In this document: piece after piece, positions 11,288-64,000 of the stretch
Layout: each line of letters begins with the position of its first letter
Numbering within the stretch: position 1 is the stretch's first letter
NCBI RefSeq assembly: GCF_965638725.1
Contig: NC_134951.1
Span: forward strand, 22,141,746 to 22,205,745
Source: Aptenodytes patagonicus
Taxonomy: Eukaryota; Chordata; Aves; Sphenisciformes; Spheniscidae
DNA length: 64,000 nt
Direction: 5' to 3'
Notes under the pieces: generated by a model
Seen by the model: only the letters and a program-made list of their open reading frames with translations
Told to the model about the DNA's origin: nothing
The model's database searches: none
Position numbers and translations under genes: made by a program

Positions 11288-14200
11288 TGCTTTTTCATCA
11301 GTTATTTCTACAATTTGTTCCTCTTAACTATTACTGTTACTGTTAACCAAGAGAGTCCTAAACAATAAACTAGGTCATGATTCTGTGTCTGCCAAAGTCA
11401 ATGCAAAGCGTTTCCGTTGTCAGGTATTTGAAGACATATTGAAATGTCTTGAATGCCTCATTTTATATCCAGAGACAGAATGTTAACATGGAGATATAAA
11501 CTAAACTGAAGAGGATTTGAGCTTATAATTCTTATATCTGATTTTTTTTGGAAAACAAAAGATAAAAGTATTAACTATTTGGTCTTTTAGAAAGTGTTTT
11601 TATTACTTCAGCAAAGCAAAAGCTGCAAAACTAAATTACTGGTATGGAATAAAACCAGCAAGTGGCAGTATTTGACAAAAATTTGGGAGGTAAGTAGGAA
11701 ACTTTCAAAAGCAAATGGAGATTTATACTATATCTAGGTATAAGGTAAGCACTTCTACCAGCATTCAGAAAGATCTCTCATTTCCAGCATAAGTATCTTA
11801 CTTTTTTGTTAGGTCAACTCCTCAACTAGAGAAATCGGAAACAAAGACAAATTTCCCATGGATATTTATATGCAGGGTCAATAAAAATGACCCTGCACAT
11901 TTTATAAAAATTCTTCTATGAAAACTGGCTAAGAATAGAAAGATATATCAAAACCATTTGGAAGTCTTATCTATCAGAAACCTTCCCTGCCACCAATTAG
12001 GAATAGCATGCAATCAATATTGAAATAATTATACAGTTTTTTTGCAGTGCATTTTATAAAAGAAAATAAGATGCAGATAAAACAGAAAAAAAAGACAATT
12101 GCAATTTTAAATCATAAAAGAGGTGTCAGAAGCCAAAAAGGATGCCAGCATTATTGAAAAGTAAATTACAGAGTGATGTCTATATTTTCAGCACCAAAAA
12201 CATGCAAGGACCAGAAGACAGAGAGTTAAATTAAATTCACAGCAGAAGTTTTTCTCCAATCTTTAAAAACTACAGTTTCATGAATACCATAAATGACCAC
12301 ACAGAAGAAGCTTTTGGGCCTGATTTTCTTCCTTCTGAAGTCACTGAGCTGCTTCTCATTGATTTCAGCTATGCCCTTAATAGTTTGTGGCCCAAGTTTG
12401 CTCAAGACAAACTTCTTACTCCTGTTACTGTATTATACAAATACTGTTTGTGAAGGAAAAAAAAGAAATAGGAAAGATTTTGAGGTTGTAAAATCAAACA
12501 ATAAAAAACTTAGGAAACACCAGAAATTTGCCTTCTCCCTTGTGCAACTGCATTGAAATAGTCTTCAGTTACTTAATAAAAGACATTTTTCCACAAGTTT
12601 CCTACTTTATTTAGTTCAAAGAATAAATCATAATCTGGAGATGAAAAGCCTCTTATTCCAGAAAGTTTGTGAAGAACAGTTAAGAAACTGTGAGGACTTC
12701 CAAAAGTTAGCTTAACTTACAACACATAATAACGTAAATACCTTTCCTATGCAGCTTTAACTAAGATTTCCTTTTTAACCCACTCTCTAAGCATCTTTTT
12801 CAACTCCTCCTTTACTACTGGAGAAAATCTCTTGAAAGCTTTTTTGGATCTTCTTATTCACCTCTGTGAAGACTTTTCAATCTACCCATATTTCTCTCTT
12901 CTCTTCCCTGCCAAACTAGCATTTTATAGACTGAAAACAAGATGCAGTTCTTGGCCTCAGAAAATGTAGCCTTGACTCTTTAATCGGTGCACTGACAAGG
13001 AAGGAACTAACTGCTGTCTCAGCATCTCAATGAATGTCAAGTTAATCTGCACTATATTTTAATTAGAAGCATTAATATTCTATCCAGTGTCTAGTACCGA
13101 GCTAATTGCACACCACCTCATACTCTACTGGATTCCACAGGGCATGAAAAAAAGTCTAACTTAAATGACTTGTGAGGCATTAATAATATATTAACCAAGA
13201 GCCTGGAGGTTACATGTAACTTAAAGTAAATGGCAAGAATGCTATATAGCATGTTAAGGCTAAATTGCCTAATTAGAGTGAAAATATTTATACACTTTTA
13301 ATCTCACTCTCAGAATTACTCATGTATAGCATAGATACTTCCAATGCATAGTACAATAGTCTAGCAAGTCCCCAAATGCTAAAAACTTTTCAGAACCATT
13401 TTAATTTCCTATAGAAAACATAATTAATTTTGACTATGTACTTTATTTTTTAAAGTAATCATCATAAAGCACCAAAATGCCACAAAATAAACGGTCATCG
13501 TATCTTCCTAAATGCTACAAATATCCCAATTTAGTGGTATCTCTATATTACTGTGTTTAATTATCTAACCTCAGATGTTCTGTTGCTTTTAGCATGGGTG
13601 CTGCAGCATGACAGATTTACAACCGCCAAGATGCTCTAATGTGAGTGGCATTTCCGGGACAAAAACTTACTTGTGCCAACACTTGCACTTCACAGGCCAA
13701 AAGTGCCGGAGCTTTTCCTGGACCAGGAAATAAATATAAATTTCGGATTAAGACATGCATATATACCAACACCGATTACAAATGCAAAGAAGGTGAAACA
13801 CAGAGCAGCTGCTTGCTGAATCGACATTGAGGTGATGCACCTTTTAACCTGCTTCTTCTGTAAACTCTCACAAGCCTCTCCAAGTTCCTAGTTAGCCAGC
13901 CTCCCGCTCACTGGGAGGTTGAAAGGTGTTTTAAAGGACTCGGGACTCCTTAGAACACGAAAAACACTTCTATGCTTCCATTAGCTAACTCCTGTTGAAG
14001 ATATAAGCAGTCATGTCTCGCTTTAGAGAAGAGAGACATAGCGACTCAGGAAAAACATAGTCAAATAGTACTTCTGCAGAAAGAAAGTTACAGATAACGA
14101 CTCATCTCAGCATGTTTTGATTCTAATAGGCCCATCAGTGATTTCCAGCACTTGTAGCACACTTCCAGCCTCCGATTTCCTACATGAGGTGTTTGACTTG

Positions 14201-14917
14201 GTGTTAAAAAAAAAAAAGAAAAAGTCATTCCCTGAGTCATGTGCTAAAACAAAGTTTTCACAATGAGATTCAGAGTAAGAATTACTATAGTTAAGCTGTA
14301 GGCAAGAATGGCGTCTATATTGTTCCTTGAAGAAAAGGCATGCAGGCAACCCTGCAGAAGTGCCATGGCTTATTTCTGGGGTGGAACTGGGGGTGCTGAC
14401 ATCCATTGTTTGTAAGAGAATATGTTGTTGTTACACTTAATAGGTTAGTTGTGGTTACTGTTATTGTCATCGTAGAAAGGACATTCCAGTGTTTTCACCT
14501 GGGACAGTCAAAGCACGGAGAGGGTTGGACAAAAGGTATCTATCTAGTTTGGACCTGACACCACAGAACGATAACGTATTTAGGGCAAAGTTAGAAATCT
14601 CAGAGGTAATCTAGTTTTGTGTTCTCACGCAAGATTTGTTTTGAGAAAGTGTTGAGATCACAGGAGTTAAGGCTGCAACCATTATTCTTGTAAGTACAGT
14701 TACGTTCTGGTAGTCCTCTTACACCTCCTTGCCAGCGTACATGCCTACCTAAAAACATCAACTGAATGTAATTCAGGGCAAATGTGACAAATTTTCCTGG
14801 TTCAGCAGTATGAGTTGTGGCACTAAGAGGGGGTAGTCCAAAGGTTGTGTCCGTGAGTCTTTCAGACCAGGGCAGAAACGGGACTTAGTTTGTTGAACTT
14901 GCTTCTTGCCATAAGGG

Positions 14918-15047
14918 TTTCTCTTTTCCTTCTCTTCTCTCCCTCATCTCTTCTCTTTGCTTTCTGTCTTTTTCTCTCCTTTCCTTTCCTTTTCCTTTTG
15001 CCTTCTCCACCCCCTCACTTCCCTTCATTTTCCCGTCCTTCTCTCCC
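14918..15047 (+). repeat. Long pyrimidine (C/T) tract just upstream of the CpG island
   Basis: About 130 bases are almost entirely C and T, with only scattered purines (for example near 14958, 15000 and 15028). The tract contains TTCC/TTTCC-type runs such as CTTTCCTTTCCTTTTCC. It abuts the CpG island and precedes the PXDN start codon by about 370 bp. Such tracts are common near vertebrate promoters and can form triplex (H-DNA) structure; any function here is inference. Confidence 0.75.
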
Positions 15048-15370
15048 GGGGTGCACGCAGTCGTCCGTCTCAGGGGGTACCTTCACCCCCTCCCTTCCCG
15101 GGGATGGAGGCGAGGGCCGGGGAGCAGCAGCCCGGGGGCGACGGCCGGGCCCCTCGCCCCGGGGCGCGGCGCTGCCCCGCGGTGCGTGCGCAGGGCGGCG
15201 CGGAGCCCCCGCGGCGGGGCGGCCGCCCAGCCCGCCGCCGGCCGGGGCGGGCCCACCGCCGTCCCCTCCTCCAGCCTGCGCGGAGGGACGGGATCGCCCC
15301 GCCGCCGACCAGAGCGGCAGCCGCGGCCGGGGAGCGGAGCGGGCGCGACGCGGACCTGCCGGAGCCCCTC

Positions 15371-15400
15371 TCCTCCTCCTCCTCCTCCTCCTCCTCCTCC
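15371..15400 (+). repeat. (TCC)10 microsatellite in probable PXDN 5'UTR
   Basis: Ten perfect TCC units end 18 nt before the start codon at 15419. The tract is in the frame of the PXDN ORF, so if translation began upstream it would read as ten serines. Perfect trinucleotide tracts of this length are usually length-polymorphic. Confidence 0.9.
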
Positions 15401-15418
15401 TGCCCCGCGCCCTGCAGC

Positions 15419-63861
<48,443 letters not shown>

Positions 63862-64000
63862 TAAGTTTAAAAGAGGAAGAGAGAATCTTGATGTAAGTAT
63901 GTTTGTCTGGGTGTGTGTACATTTCTGGGTGCATGTCCACACGCATTACATGCTAGTATATGGAATAGTTACAGCAGAAACATATTATAATTAAAAGAAG

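Larger units (their letters stand above)
9471..14917. other. Intergenic DNA between GC-rich patch and PXDN promoter
   Basis: AT-rich and without a supported gene. It contains poly-A at 10039-10053, a CR1 3' tail (10836-10897) and the paired 153-bp duplication (10421-10573 and 11135-11287). The remainder (about 11288-14917) is unremarkable to my reading. Confidence 0.6.

Overview
This is vertebrate nuclear DNA, almost certainly from a bird. It has widely spaced short exons with consensus GT/AG splice sites and a CpG island over a first exon. It also carries chicken-repeat-1 (CR1) LINE copies with the diagnostic 3' octamer tail, plus an endogenous-retrovirus solo LTR of a type I associate with neoavian (especially passerine) genomes. 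There is no prokaryotic gene organisation, operon, CRISPR array or plasmid/phage content.

The window holds one protein-coding gene, on the + strand: the 5' part of PXDN (peroxidasin). Eight coding exons can be placed to the base: 15419-15642, 42967-43038, 44653-44724, 51608-51679, 58943-59014, 59589-59660, 62246-62415 and 63743-63860. They join in frame into 872 nt (290 codons plus 2 nt) encoding a signal peptide, an LRRNT cysteine cap, five LRR repeats, an LRRCT cap and the start of the first Ig domain. The remaining Ig domains, the haem peroxidase domain and the VWC domain must lie beyond position 64000. Five consecutive LRR exons are each exactly 72 nt, with phase-2 introns, so each exon is one 24-residue repeat.

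Layout. Positions 1-14917 are intergenic, upstream of PXDN. They contain a 5'-truncated CR1 with a long reverse-transcriptase frame (about 1320-2524, minus strand), an older CR1 piece (about 8825-9058), a GC-rich patch (9076-9470), a CR1 3' tail (10836-10897), and a 153-bp direct duplication (10421-10573 and 11135-11287). Positions 14918-16080 are the promoter region: a pyrimidine tract, then a CpG island containing exon 1. Intron 1 is 27.3 kb. It holds two ancient CR1/L3-like fragments, several microsatellites, and a few GC-rich or palindromic patches that could be regulatory. Introns 2-7 contain another ancient CR1-like fragment (about 55310-55480), AT-rich and poly-T tracts, a GC-rich palindrome-bearing patch (57080-57790), and the antisense solo LTR in intron 6 (59949-60516).

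I found no undescribed multi-gene system. The observations most worth checking are the near-identical 153-bp duplication, the open in-frame region upstream of the PXDN start codon with its (TCC)10 tract, several strong inverted repeats in non-coding DNA, and the antisense LTR. All identifications are by reading and recall of family features; no database search or alignment was run.
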